DNA from: Chengkuizengella axinellae
Lineage (GTDB): Bacteria; Bacillota; Bacilli; Paenibacillales; KCTC-33759
Length of the DNA stretch: 64,000 bases
NCBI RefSeq assembly: GCF_030730905.1
Contig: NZ_JAVAMP010000007.1
Coordinates: 1-64,000 of the forward strand
Direction: 5' to 3'
Shown here: in pieces, positions 53,731-64,000 of the stretch
Layout: every line of letters starts with the position of its first letter
How positions within the stretch are numbered: position 1 is the first letter of the stretch
Notes under the pieces: generated by a model
Seen by the model: the letters and a program-made list of their open reading frames with translations, nothing else
What the model was told of the DNA's origin: nothing
Database searches by the model: none
Made by a program: the position numbers and the translations under genes

Positions 53731-56700
53731 TTATATTAATCCAGACTTTTCAAGAAGTCTCTGAATCATAATGGCAACCTCTGCTCTTGTAATATTCACT
53801 TTTGGTGCAAGCTCCAATTCATTTTTTCCAGTAATTATACCGGCTTGAAGAACATCAGCTAGACTCTTTTTCGCCCATTCCGAAGCTTGATTCGCATCTT
53901 CATATGATCCAAGTTGTTCTTCTATTGCTTTGGATGGAAGCTTTTCTTTTAAATCGGTGATTTCCATTGCTTTTGCGATGATCACCATTGCCTGCTCTCG
54001 TGTTATTTTTTCATTTGGTCGGAAGGTTCCATCTTCATAACCTTTTATTAATTGGTAAGAATATGCCGTCTGGATTACGTCGTTATACCAGGCTGTCGCT
54101 TTCACATCTGTAAATGGTGTACCTCCGATTTCTAGTTTCAACCCAAGACCTCTCACAATGATTGCTGCGAATTCTGCGCGAGTAATTTCTTTGTTTGGTT
54201 TGAACAAATCGTCTCCAACACCATTAATAATCATTCGTGAACCCATATCGTTTACTGCTTCCTTCGCCCAATGACTTTGAACGTCTTTAAATGAGACTTC
54301 ATTGCTAATGAGCATATAGATACTATTGGTTACACTACTTATTTTCGCATAATATTCCCCTTCAAGTTCAATGATCTTTGTTGGCACATGTCTTAATGTG
54401 CCGTCTGATTCTACTACAACTCCAGTTGTGATAAGACTTGGATCTACGTCCTCTGGAATAGCTATCAATCTTTCTACAAAACCAGTGAATGTATCTATTT
54501 CAATTGTTTTATCTCCACTTTTCGCTTTAACAGTAAACTCAATGGGTGGAACGATAATCGTCAGTTTCCCTTCAGTTGCTGCATTCTCTACCATTTCTAG
54601 CACTTCATCTGATGGTTTAGAAATTTCAACTTCTACTTGAATATTTTCAACCTCTGTATCTTTTCCAAATTGTGTTGCTATTTTATTAATATCTATCTCT
54701 GCGGCTGGTAGTGTATACGTAGCTTGGTCAGTCTGTATTTCTAATACGAGTTGTTTTTCCTCCATGCTGTTTACAATCTCACCATTTAACTGTCCTACAA
54801 CTACATCTGATGCTGTTTCTGCTTTCAGAATTACAATGTCATTTTCTTGTGACTGTTTTAATTCTGTTTCTATTACTTCCACAGCAGGTGTAACCGTCGT
54901 GATCGTCTTTCCTTCTTCTGTTTTTTCGGTTTTCGTTTGTACTTCGATTTCTATTTCATTAGGTTCCTGATTGTCTGTTTCACCATTGGTTTCCTCTGGT
55001 GTTTCTTCAGGTGTTTGATCATGATCGGATGGTTTATCATCGTTTCCACTTGGAGGCTTATTTCCTCCTGTAGACGGTTGCTCATCCTCTTCCAATTCTG
55101 TGATCGTGGCTTCTGCTGTCACTAAGACATCTAAATTCGTGATGTCACTGGCTAACGCTCCCTTTGTGAGCGCTAAATCCACTTTTGCTCTTGCCGATTC
55201 TACCGATGATTTATTTGCCAACGTGATCGTGGCTGACAAATTATCGATTGCTTCTATTGCTTCCGTTATTGCTGTGTCTTTCTCCAACTCCAATGCTGCG
55301 ATCGTTGTTTCGGCTGCTACTAAGTCATTCAGGTTCGTGATTTCACTTTCCATTGCTCCTTTTGTGAGCGCTAAATTTACTTTTGCTCTTGCTGATTCCA
55401 CTGCTGATTTTTCTGTCAACGTGATCGTGGCTGGCAAACTAGCAATTGCTTCTATTGCTTCCGTTATTGCTGCAGCATTCTCCAACTCCAATTCTACGAT
55501 CGTTGTTTCAGCTGCCAACAAGACATTCAGGTTCGTGATCTCACTGGCTAACGCTCCCTTTGTGAGCGCTAAATCCACTTTTGCTCTTGCCGATTCTACC
55601 GATGATTTATTTGCCAACGTGATCGTGGCTGACAAATTATCGATTGCTTCAATTGCTTCCGTTATTGCTGTGGCTTTCTCCAACTCCAATGCTACGATCG
55701 TTGTTTCAGCTGCCAACAAGACATTCAGGTTCGTGATTTCACTGGCTAACGCTCCCTTTGTGAGCGCTAAATCCACTTTTGCTCTTGCTGCTGCCACCAC
55801 TGTTTTTTCTGTCAACGTAATGGTGTCTGGTAAGCTAACTATTGCTTCTTTCGCTTCGACTATTGCTTCATCTTTCTCTGACTCCAATTCCGTGATCTTT
55901 TTTTCGGCTGCTACTAAGTCATTCAGGTTCGTGATTTCACTTTCCGTTGCTCCTTTTGTGAGCGCTAAATTTACTTTTACTCTTGCTGATTCTACCGATG
56001 ATTTATTTGCTAACGTGATGATATCTGGCAAATTATCGATCGCTTCTATCGCTTCATATATCACTTCAGCTTTCTCTGCTTCGGACTGCTCCAATTCTTG
56101 AATCGTCGTTTCGGCGGACTCTAAAGCATTCAGGTTCGTGATTTCACTTACTTCTGCTCCCTTTGCCAGCGCTAAATCTACTTTTACTCTTGCTGCTTCT
56201 ACTGCTGGTTTATGTTCCAATGTGATCGTCGCTGGTAAGCTAGCTATCGCTTCTTTCACTTCGGCTATCGCTGTGGCTTTCTCCAACTCCAATTCTGCGA
56301 TCGTTGTTTCGGCTGCCAACAAGACATTCAGGTTCATGATTTCGCTTTCCGTTGCTCCTTTTGTGAGCGCTAAATCTACTTTTTCCCTTGCTTCTTCTAT
56401 TGATGATTTATTTTTCAACGTGATCGTGGTTGGTAAGCTAGTTATCGCTGCTTCCGCTTCGGCTATCGCTGTGACTTTCTCCAACTCCAATTCCGCGATT
56501 GTTGTTTCGGCTGCCACCAAAATATTCAGGTTCGTGATTTCGCTTTCCGTTGCTCCTTTTGTGAGCGCTAAATCTACTTTTTCCCTTGCTTCTTCTATTA
56601 ATGATTTATTTTTCAACGTGATCGTGGTTGGTAAGCTAGTTATCGCTGCTTCCGCTTCGGCTATCGCTGTGGCTTTCTCCAACTCCAATGCCGCGATCGT

Positions 56701-59700
56701 TGTTTCGGCTGCCACCAAGACATTCAGGTTCATGATTTCGCTTTCCGTTGCTCCTTTTGTGATCGCTAAATCTACTTTGGTTCTTGCTGCTTCTACCGAT
56801 GATTTATTTGCCAACGTGATCGTGGCTGACAAATTATCGATTGCTTCTATTGCTTCCGTTATTGCTGTGGCTTTCTCCAACTCCAATGCTGCAATCGTTG
56901 TTTCGGCTGCTACTAAGTCATTCAGGTTCGTGATTTCACTTTCCGTTGCTCCTTTTGTGAGCGCTAAATTTACTTTTTCTCTTGCTGATTCCACTGCTGA
57001 TTTTTCTGTCAACGTAATGGTGTCTGGTAAACTAGCAATTGCTGCTATTGCTTCCGTTATTGCTGTGGCTTTCTCCAACTCCAATGCTGCAATCGTTGTT
57101 TCGGCTGCTACTAAGTCATTCAGATTCGTGATTTCATTTTCCGTTGCTCCCTTTGTGAGCGCTAAATCTACTTTGGTTCTTGCTGCTTCTACCGATGATT
57201 TATTTGCCAACGTGATCGTGGCTGACAAATTATCGATTACTTCTATTGCTTCCGTTATTGCTGTGGCTTTCTCCAACTCCAATGCTGCGATCGTTGTTTC
57301 GGCTGCTAACAAGACATTCAGGTTCGTGATTTCATTTTCCGTTGCTCCCTTTGTGAGCGCTACATCCACTTTTGCTCTTGCTGCTGCCACCACTGATTTT
57401 TCTGTCAACGTAATGGTGTCTGGTAAGCTAACTATTGCTTCTTTCGCTTCGACTATTGCTTCATCTTTCTCTGACTCCAATTCCGTGATCTTTGTTTCGG
57501 CTGCTACTAAGTCATTCAGATTCGTGATTTCATTTTCCGTCGCTCCTTTTGTGAGCGCTAAATTTACTTTTGCTCTTGCTGATTCCACTGCTGATTTTTC
57601 TGTCAACGTAATGGTGTCTGGTAAGCTAACTATTGCTTCTTTCGCTTCGACTATTGCTTCATCTTTCTCTGACTCCAATTTCGCGATTGTTGTTTCGGCT
57701 GCTAACAAGACATTCAGGTTCGTGATTTCACTTTCCGTTGCTCCTTTTGTGAGCGCTAAATTTACTTTTGTTCTTGCTGATTCCACTGCTGATTTTTCTG
57801 TCAACGTAATGGTGTCTGGTAAACTAGCAATTACTGTTTTCGCTTCATCTATCGCTGTGGCTTTCTCTAACTCCAATTCCGCGATTGTTGTTTCGGCTGC
57901 TAACAAGACATTCAAGTTCGTGATTTCACTTTCCATTGCTCCTTTTGTGATCGCCAAATCCACCTTTACTCTTGCTACTTCCACTGCTGATTTTTCTGTC
58001 ATCGTGATCGTGGCTGGCAAATTATCGATTGCTTCTATTGCTTCGGCTATTGCTGTCGATTTCTCTGCTTCCAACTGTTCCAATTCTGCGATCGTTGTTT
58101 CGGCTGCCACCAAGACATTCAGGTTCATGATTTCGCTTTCCGTTGCTCCTTTTGTGAGCGCTAAATTTACTTTTGCTCTTGCTGATTCCACTCCTGATTT
58201 TTCTGTCAACGTAATGGTGTCTGGTAAGCTAGAGATTGCTACTATCGCTTCATCTATCGCTGTGGCTTTTTCTATTGTCTGTTTTGCAACGTTCACCCTT
58301 TCTTCTAATGCTGTTTTATCCTCACTTTCAGAAAGGGCTGATAATGTGTTTTCTGCTTTCTGTAATGCTTCTGTAGCTGTTATCAGATTTGCTTCTATTG
58401 ATAAATCTTCTTTCACTGCATTTTCTAACTCCGTGAATACATTATCGTGTAAAATCCAGGCTGACACATTTATCTGATCATAACTGTTCGATCCTGCTGC
58501 TACCACCGTTCCATCTGATTTCAAGCCTATTGTATGATATTCGCCTACTGATACCTGCTCTATATTAATCCAGCCTGACACATTCAACTGTCCATACCAA
58601 TTGTTCTTTCCTGCTGCTACCACCGTTCCATCTGATTTCAAGCCTACTATATGAAATTTGCCTGCTGCGACCTGCACAATGTCTGTCCACATAGAAACTT
58701 CCGTCAGTCCTTCACCCAAGTTAACAAATCCTCCTACAGCTACCACCGTTCCATCTGATTTCAAGCCTACTGTATAATTACCTCCTGAGGATACTTGCAC
58801 AATGTCTGTCCAGTCTGATACATTTATCTGACCATAACTGTTCCATCCTACTGCTACCACACTTCCATCTGTTTTTAAGCCTACTGTATAATAAAGCCCT
58901 GCCACTACCTGCACAATGTCTGTCCAGTCTGACACATTCAACTCTCCATGGGAATTACTCCCTACAGCTACCATGGTTCCATCTGATTTCAAGCCCACAG
59001 TATGAGAATATCCTACTGCTATCTGACCGATATCTGTCCAAGCTGGATACAAATCTGACAAAAAATTCATCTGTCCATAGTTATTACTTCCTACAGCTAC
59101 CACACTTCCATCTTTTTTCAACCCTACCGTATGATGCTGTCCTGTCCCTATCTGTATGATATCTGTCCAAGCTGACACTTCCAGCTGTCCATCATCACTT
59201 TTTCCTATAGCTACCACGTTTCCATCTGTTTTCGATCCTACTGTATGATAAGGTCCTGTTGCAATGAATGTAGCTCTATTGACGATAAGGGTATACTCTC
59301 TTCTCGATCCATTTTCTAAGGTAATAATGACTTTAATATGATTGAGACCAACATCTAAATCAATAGCATTAGACTCAACTCCACTTGGTACTAGATCACC
59401 ATCCACTGTAATCATGGTTTCACTTGCAGCTGTTGGTGTAACTGTAATGGTTTCTGTTTCGTTTCTTACATTTATTTGATAATGACTAGCGAGGACATCA
59501 AACGCTGGCTTTAATGTCCCTTCACTGACTTCTAATCCACTTAAGAAGACACTGCCACCTAATTCGATTCTTACCTTTATGATCTTTCGTTTTGCATTGT
59601 TTACTCTTTCTTCTAATGCTGTTCTATCTTCACTATCAGCAAGGGCAGATAGCGTGTTTTCTGCTTTCTGTAATGCTTCTTCAGCTATAATCAAATTTGC

Positions 59701-62700
59701 TTCTATCGTTAAATCTTCTTTCACTGCATGTTCTAATTCCGTAAATACTTTATCGTGTAAAATCCAGGTTGACACTTCTGTCTGTCCTTCATCACTCTTT
59801 CCTACAGCGATTACAGTTCCATCTTTTTTCAAGCCTACGGTATGATATCCACCTGCTGCGATCTGCTCGATATCTGTCCAGCCTGATACTTCCGTTTGTC
59901 CATCGTCGTTCAAACCTACGGCGATCACACTTCCGTCTGTTTTTAAGCCTACAATATGTTGTTCTCCTACGGCGATCTGCTCGATATCTGTCCAGCCTGA
60001 TACTTTCATTTGTTCCTCATCGTTCAAGCCTACAGCGACCACACTTCCGTCTGTTTTTAGGCCTACAATATGTTGTTCTCCTGCGGCAATCTGCTTGATA
60101 TCTATCCAGCTTGACACTTCCGTTTGTATCTCATCATTCAAACCTACAGCGACCACACTTCCGCCTGTTATTAAGCCTACGGTATGTTGTCCGCCTGCTG
60201 CGATCTGTTTGATATCTACCCAAGCTGACACTTTCGCTTGTTCATCATCATTCAAACCTACGGAGACCAGACTTCCATCTGGTTTTAAGCCTACAGTATG
60301 TTGTTCTCCTGCTGCGATTTGTTTGATATCTACCCAAGTTGACACTTTCATTTGTTCATCATCATTCAAACCTATGGAAACCACGCTTCCATCTGGCTTT
60401 AAGCCTACAGTATGTTGTTCTCCTGCTGCTATATCTATAATATCTGACCATACTGGCGCCTCCAGTTGTCCTTCACCGTTCAGACCTGTGGCGACCACAC
60501 TTCCATCTGTTTTGATTCCTACAGTATGATATCCGCCTGCTATAAGGATTGGATCTAACTTTGCAGCTCTTGTAACTGATATCGTGTATTCTCTTGGCAG
60601 TCCACCTTCTAAAGTGACATTCACTTTAATGTCATTTTGACCGATATTTAGATGAATAGCATCAGATTCAAATCCACTCGCCACTGGATCACCATTCACT
60701 GTAATCATACTTGCAGCTGTTGGTGTGACTGTAATAGTATCTATTTCGTTTTTTACATTTATTTGATAATGAGTAGCGAGGAGATCAAATGATGGCTTTA
60801 AAGTCCCTTCACTTACTATTAATCCACTTAAGTAGACACTATCACCTAATTCGATTCTTGTCTTTATGATCTTTCGCTTTGCATTGTCTACCCTTTCTTC
60901 TAAAACTGCTTTATCTTCACTATAAGTAAGGGCTGACAATGTGTCTTCAGCTGTTTGTAATGCTGCTTCAGCTTTTATCAAATTTGCTTCTATTGTTAAA
61001 TCTTCTTTCACTGCATCTTCTAACTCCGTGAATACATTACCGTGTAAAAGCCATGATGATACATCCAATTGACCAAAGTTAATATTATGTCCTTCTCCTC
61101 CTACGGAGACCACGGTTCCATCTTCTTTCAAACCTACTGTATGATATTCTCCTGCGGCTATCTGGACAATATTAGTCCATTCAGACACATTCATCTGACC
61201 ATAGTTTTTATCTTGTCCTCCTCCTACGGAGACCACAGTTCCATCTTCTTTCAAGCCTACTGTATGATATCTTCCTGCGGATACTTGGACGACATCTGTC
61301 CATGTTGATACTTCCAGTGCTCCATAATGATACTGTCCTGCGGATACCACCGTCCCGTCGGATTTCAACCCTGCTATATGACTGTACCCAACGGATATTT
61401 GTTTGATATCTGTCCACTCTGATACTGAATTATAATAATCCTCCGATGTTGCCATTACTACGGTTCCATCTTCTTTCAACCCTGCTGTATGAAACTCATA
61501 TCCTGCTGAGACCTGTTTGATATCTCTCCAGCCTGACACTGCCAAACCAATGTCATCCCTGGTACTTACTACAGTTCCAGTTGATTTTAATCCTACTGTA
61601 TGATCATATCCCGTGGATAACTGCACGATATCTGTAAAGTCTGAACCACCCAACCTTCCAAAAGTTGCGTTACCAAAGTTTTCTCCTACATGAACCGCGG
61701 TTCCGTCTGACTTTAACCCTACCGTATGCCAATATCCTGCGGATACCTCCACGAGATCTGTCCAACCATGATTAAACAATGGATCTGACACCTTATCCTC
61801 TCCTGCGGCGACTGCTGTTCCGTCTGTTTTTAACCCTACGGTTTGAGCTGTGCCTGCTGCTATAAGGGTTGGACCTGAGTTTACATTCACGAGATCGGCT
61901 CTTGTAACAGTAATCTTATATTCTTTTGTCAATCCATTTTCTAATTTAACAATAACTTTTATGTCATTTTGATCGACATCTAAATGAATCGCATTAGATT
62001 CAACACCACTTGCCACTGGAACACCATTCACAGTAATTTCTGCAAGTTCATTTTCAACTGTTGGTGTGACTGTAATGGTTTCTGTTTCGTTTTTTACATC
62101 TATTTGATAATGACTAATGAGAACATCAAATGTTGGCGTTAAAGTGCCATCACTTACTTCTAATTCACTTAAATATGCAATGCCTAAATTGATTCCTGCC
62201 TCTATAATCGTCTGTTTTACATTGTTTACTCTTTCTTCTAATGCTGTTTTATCCTCACTATCAGATAGAGCAGACAATGTACTTTTTGCTCTTTGGAATG
62301 CCTCTTCAGCTTTTATCAGATTAGCTTCTTTTCTTAAATCTTTCATCACTGCACTTTCTAACGTCGTAAATACGTTATCGTGTAAAATCCAGCCTGATGT
62401 ATTCGTCTGTCCCCAAACGTGATATCCTACGGCTATGACAGTTCCGTCTGATCTTAAGCCTATGGTATGGTTATTTCCTGCGGCGATCTGCACGATATCT
62501 GTCCAGCCTGACACATTCTTCTGACCATAAGAGTTATCCCCTGCAGCTACCATGGTTCCGTCTGTTTTTAAGCCTATTATATGTTTCAATCCTGCTGTGA
62601 CCTGCACAATATCGTCCCATTCCCACACTTCTTCCACACCAGAAACATAACCTGCTGTTACCACGCTACCGTCAGATTTTAAACCTAGGGTAAGATTCCG

Positions 62701-64000
62701 TGTTGCGAATACTTGCACAATATCCGTCCAAGTTGAAACTTCCAGCTGTCCAGAGCCATTTTGTCCAACTGCTACCACACTTCCGTCTGTTTTTAAACCT
62801 ACGGTATGATCATATGATGCTGAGACCTGCACGATTTCTGACCAGCCTGAAACATTCATCTGACCATAGGGATTCCCCCCTACAGCTACCACACTTCCGT
62901 CTGTTTTTAAGCCAACTGTATGGTTCAATCCTGCTGTGACCTGTTTGATATCTTTCCAGTCTGACACATTCGTCTGGTCCAAAGAACCACTTCCTGCTGC
63001 TACCACACTACCGTCTGTTTTTAACCCTAGAGTATGAGAATATCCTGCTGCTACCTGCTTAATATTCGACCAGGTTGACACTTCCGTTGTCTGACCACTA
63101 GTATCACTTCCTACTGCTACCACACTTCCATCTGTTTTTAACGCTACTGTGTGCATTTCGCTTGCTGCAATTTTTCCTCTGAATGCTCTTGTGACTGTTA
63201 TGGTGTATTCCCTTGTTAGTCCATTTTCTAAGGTGACAATAACGTTTATGTGATTTTGGCGAAAATCTAAATCAATCACATTAGATTCAATCCCACTTGC
63301 CACTGGATCACCATTCACTGTAATTTCTGCAAGTTCATTTTCAACTGTTGGTGTGATTGAAATGGTTTCTATATCGTATTCTACATCTATTTGATAATGA
63401 CTTGTGAGAACATCAAATGTTGGCATTAAAGTCCCTTCACTTAATTCTAATTTACTTAAATATCCTAAACTAACCCCTGCTTCTATAATCTCCTGTTTTG
63501 CATTGTTTACTCTTTCTTCTAATGCCGTTTTATCCTCACTATCAGGTAAGGATGACAATATGTTTATTGCTTTCTCAAGTGCTTCTTCTGCTATTGAGAG
63601 ATTTGTTTCTTCTGTTAAATCTTCATTCACTGCACTTTCTAACTCCGTGACTACGTTATCGAGCAAAATCCAGCCTGTTACATTCGTCTGACCATCATCG
63701 ACCTTTCCTACTGCCACCACACTTCCATCTGATTTCAAGCCTACAGTATGAAAATTCCCTGCGGCGATCTGCACAATATCGGTCCAGGTTGACACTTCCG
63801 TCTGTCCTTGATCATTCAATCCTACGGCGACCACACTTCCATCTGATTTCAAGCCTACGGTATGAGCATCTCCTGCGGCGATCTGCTCGATATTAGACCA
63901 GCCTGACACTCCCGTCTGACCTGATGTGCTAAGTCCTACTGCTACCACAGTTCCACCGCTTTCCAACCCTACCGTATGAGATTTTCCTGCTGCCACCTGC
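53731..64000 (-). CDS. Giant S-layer-anchored RCC1-propeller/helical-repeat protein (partial, N-terminus beyond window)
   Basis: About 3,420 residues visible; the frame is open to the right edge (reads QVAAGKSHTVGL at the border), so the GTG at 63996 is internal. From the N-side: five RCC1-like arrays, four complete ones with exactly seven HTVGLK.DG-type units each and the first cut off after three. Each array is followed by a two-helix segment (EERVNNAKQ) and, for four of them, a cadherin-like beta-sandwich (LSELEVSDGTLTPTFD). Next are 16 tandem 66-residue helical repeats (55085-58270), an acidic linker, a domain of about 210 residues and three SLH domains shared with the LRR protein. Seven units per array fits a seven-bladed propeller. 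A long stalk carrying propellers outward is the likely shape; the ligand is unknown. Confidence 0.92.
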   Translation of the reverse strand, partial: QVAAGKSHTVGLESGGTVVAVGLSTSGQTGVSGWSNIEQIAAGDAHTVGLKSDGSVVAVGLNDQGQTEVSTWTDIVQIAAGNFHTVGLKSDGSVVAVGKVDDGQTNVTGWILLDNVVTELESAVNEDLTEETNLSIAEEALEKAINILSSLPDSEDKTALEERVNNAKQEIIEAGVSLGYLSKLELSEGTLMPTFDVLTSHYQIDVEYDIETISITPTVENELAEITVNGDPVASGIESNVIDLDFRQNHINVIVTLENGLTREYTITVTRAFRGKIAASEMHTVALKTDGSVVAVGSDTSGQTTEVSTWSNIKQVAAGYSHTLGLKTDGSVVAAGSGSLDQTNVSDWKDIKQVTAGLNHTVGLKTDGSVVAVGGNPYGQMNVSGWSEIVQVSASYDHTVGLKTDGSVVAVGQNGSGQLEVSTWTDIVQVFATRNLTLGLKSDGSVVTAGYVSGVEEVWEWDDIVQVTAGLKHIIGLKTDGTMVAAGDNSYGQKNVSGWTDIVQIAAGNNHTIGLRSDGTVIAVGYHVWGQTNTSGWILHDNVFTTLESAVMKDLRKEANLIKAEEAFQRAKSTLSALSDSEDKTALEERVNNVKQTIIEAGINLGIAYLSELEVSDGTLTPTFDVLISHYQIDVKNETETITVTPTVENELAEITVNGVPVASGVESNAIHLDVDQNDIKVIVKLENGLTKEYKITVTRADLVNVNSGPTLIAAGTAQTVGLKTDGTAVAAGEDKVSDPLFNHGWTDLVEVSAGYWHTVGLKSDGTAVHVGENFGNATFGRLGGSDFTDIVQLSTGYDHTVGLKSTGTVVSTRDDIGLAVSGWRDIKQVSAGYEFHTAGLKEDGTVVMATSEDYYNSVSEWTDIKQISVGYSHIAGLKSDGTVVSAGQYHYGALEVSTWTDVVQVSAGRYHTVGLKEDGTVVSVGGGQDKNYGQMNVSEWTNIVQIAAGEYHTVGLKEDGTVVSVGGEGHNINFGQLDVSSWLLHGNVFTELEDAVKEDLTIEANLIKAEAALQTAEDTLSALTYSEDKAVLEERVDNAKRKIIKTRIELGDSVYLSGLIVSEGTLKPSFDLLATHYQINVKNEIDTITVTPTAASMITVNGDPVASGFESDAIHLNIGQNDIKVNVTLEGGLPREYTISVTRAAKLDPILIAGGYHTVGIKTDGSVVATGLNGEGQLEAPVWSDIIDIAAGEQHTVGLKPDGSVVSIGLNDDEQMKVSTWVDIKQIAAGEQHTVGLKPDGSLVSVGLNDDEQAKVSAWVDIKQIAAGGQHTVGLITGGSVVAVGLNDEIQTEVSSWIDIKQIAAGEQHIVGLKTDGSVVAVGLNDEEQMKVSGWTDIEQIAVGEQHIVGLKTDGSVIAVGLNDDGQTEVSGWTDIEQIAAGGYHTVGLKKDGTVIAVGKSDEGQTEVSTWILHDKVFTELEHAVKEDLTIEANLIIAEEALQKAENTLSALADSEDRTALEERVNNAKRKIIKVRIELGGSVFLSGLEVSEGTLKPAFDVLASHYQINVRNETETITVTPTAASETMITVDGDLVPSGVESNAIDLDVGLNHIKVIITLENGSRREYTLIVNRATFIATGPYHTVGSKTDGNVVAIGKSDDGQLEVSAWTDIIQIGTGQHHTVGLKKDGSVVAVGSNNYGQMNFLSDLYPAWTDIGQIAVGYSHTVGLKSDGTMVAVGSNSHGELNVSDWTDIVQVVAGLYYTVGLKTDGSVVAVGWNSYGQINVSDWTDIVQVSSGGNYTVGLKSDGTVVAVGGFVNLGEGLTEVSMWTDIVQVAAGKFHIVGLKSDGTVVAAGKNNWYGQLNVSGWINIEQVSVGEYHTIGLKSDGTVVAAGSNSYDQINVSAWILHDNVFTELENAVKEDLSIEANLITATEALQKAENTLSALSESEDKTALEERVNVAKQTIEKATAIDEAIVAISSLPDTITLTEKSGVESARAKVNLALTKGATESEIMNLNVLVAAETTIAELEQLEAEKSTAIAEAIEAIDNLPATITMTEKSAVEVARVKVDLAITKGAMESEITNLNVLLAAETTIAELELEKATAIDEAKTVIASLPDTITLTEKSAVESARTKVNLALTKGATESEITNLNVLLAAETTIAKLESEKDEAIVEAKEAIVSLPDTITLTEKSAVESARAKVNLALTKGATENEITNLNDLVAAETKITELESEKDEAIVEAKEAIVSLPDTITLTEKSVVAAARAKVDVALTKGATENEITNLNVLLAAETTIAALELEKATAITEAIEVIDNLSATITLANKSSVEAARTKVDLALTKGATENEITNLNDLVAAETTIAALELEKATAITEAIAAIASLPDTITLTEKSAVESAREKVNLALTKGATESEITNLNDLVAAETTIAALELEKATAITEAIEAIDNLSATITLANKSSVEAARTKVDLAITKGATESEIMNLNVLVAAETTIAALELEKATAIAEAEAAITSLPTTITLKNKSLIEEAREKVDLALTKGATESEITNLNILVAAETTIAELELEKVTAIAEAEAAITSLPTTITLKNKSSIEEAREKVDLALTKGATESEIMNLNVLLAAETTIAELELEKATAIAEVKEAIASLPATITLEHKPAVEAARVKVDLALAKGAEVSEITNLNALESAETTIQELEQSEAEKAEVIYEAIEAIDNLPDIITLANKSSVESARVKVNLALTKGATESEITNLNDLVAAEKKITELESEKDEAIVEAKEAIVSLPDTITLTEKTVVAAARAKVDLALTKGALASEITNLNVLLAAETTIVALELEKATAITEAIEAIDNLSATITLANKSSVESARAKVDLALTKGALASEITNLNVLLAAETTIVELELENAAAITEAIEAIASLPATITLTEKSAVESARAKVNLALTKGAMESEITNLNDLVAAETTIAALELEKDTAITEAIEAIDNLSATITLANKSSVESARAKVDLALTKGALASDITNLDVLVTAEATITELEEDEQPSTGGNKPPSGNDDKPSDHDQTPEETPEETNGETDNQEPNEIEIEVQTKTEKTEEGKTITTVTPAVEVIETELKQSQENDIVILKAETASDVVVGQLNGEIVNSMEEKQLVLEIQTDQATYTLPAAEIDINKIATQFGKDTEVENIQVEVEISKPSDEVLEMVENAATEGKLTIIVPPIEFTVKAKSGDKTIEIDTFTGFVERLIAIPEDVDPSLITTGVVVESDGTLRHVPTKIIELEGEYYAKISSVTNSIYMLISNEVSFKDVQSHWAKEAVNDMGSRMIINGVGDDLFKPNKEITRAEFAAIIVRGLGLKLEIGGTPFTDVKATAWYNDVIQTAYSYQLIKGYEDGTFRPNEKITREQAMVIIAKAMEITDLKEKLPSKAIEEQLGSYEDANQASEWAKKSLADVLQAGIITGKNELELAPKVNITRAEVAIMIQRLLEKSGLI
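55085..58270 (-). repeat. 16 tandem 198-bp coding repeats
   Basis: Each unit encodes 66 residues (for example TAITEAIEAI.NL, TITL..KS.VE.AR, LTKGA..EITNLN, AAETTI..LE), a helical bundle. Units 11 and 1 carry a short insertion (EQSEAEK / EQLEAEK). Conservation at DNA level is high enough to create long antisense frames. Confidence 0.95.

Noticed and set aside
55100-56101. A 333-codon plus-strand open frame
   Set aside because: Same antisense artefact of the repeat region.
56138-58477. A 779-codon plus-strand open frame across the helical repeats
   Set aside because: It is exactly antisense to the 198-bp coding repeats, has no ribosome site, and its protein is a low-complexity Ser/Ala/Val repeat that mirrors the real frame. 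The periodic sequence keeps stops out.
58470-64000. Regular repeats taken as a possible CRISPR array
   Set aside because: The repeats are in-frame RCC1 blades of about 120-160 bp without short palindromic units or unrelated spacers.

Overview
The window is AT-rich DNA that looks like a spore-forming member of the Bacillales, of Bacillaceae or Paenibacillaceae type. The signs are strong AGGAGG-type ribosome sites, S-layer-homology (SLH) anchored surface proteins, a B. subtilis-like ydaJKLMN exopolysaccharide operon, and a cysteine-rich gene triplet with a SigK-like promoter. Species cannot be told from sequence alone. Almost every gene lies on the minus strand. I see no rRNA, tRNA, CRISPR array or intact insertion sequence.

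Layout. 1-2591: 3'-truncated gene for a secreted L-type lectin adhesin. 2592-3857: 1.3 kb without a convincing gene, holding four degenerate AT-rich repeats and a probable structured RNA (3688-3790). 3858-4301: Xre regulator and a convergent 36-residue peptide gene. 4472-8910: response regulator RR1 and hybrid kinase HK1. 9075-16364: ydaJKLMN exopolysaccharide operon (read ydaJ to ydaN, right to left). 16624-19692: kinase HK2, with no regulator beside it. 19942-21602: three cysteine-rich spore-type paralogues. 21848-21967: a second small peptide gene related to the first. 22176-26400: RR2/HK3. 26705-31024: Kelch/cadherin-like/SLH protein. 31061-31240: fold-back repeat. 31296-33912: FxLYD lipoprotein, a small membrane-protein remnant and a TolB-like secreted propeller. 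34048-38323: RR3/HK4. 38539-43179: housekeeping and other genes (ResA-like thioredoxin, LysM-M23 peptidase, lysA, GNAT, AraC). 43388-47811: RR4/HK5. 48151-53106: LRR/FN3/SLH protein. 53731-64000: giant 5'-truncated RCC1-propeller/helical-repeat/SLH protein.

How it may work together. The five kinases share one unusual plan: a jelly-roll sugar-binding-like outer domain, a 7TM block, HisKA + HATPase, a receiver, then a second LytS-type kinase module. The four regulators pair a receiver (Asp54 in each) with a SARP-like winged helix and BTAD domain. Seven promoters in the window share one geometry: two direct heptamers close to TTGTGAG with an 11-bp period, then exactly 10 bp, then a -10 box. They lie in front of HK1, the ydaJ operon, both small peptide genes, the FxLYD lipoprotein, RR4 and the LRR surface protein. 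The pattern suits activation by the SARP-like regulators, so I read the window as a cell-surface/exopolysaccharide sensing regulon. The link between regulator and heptamers is inference.
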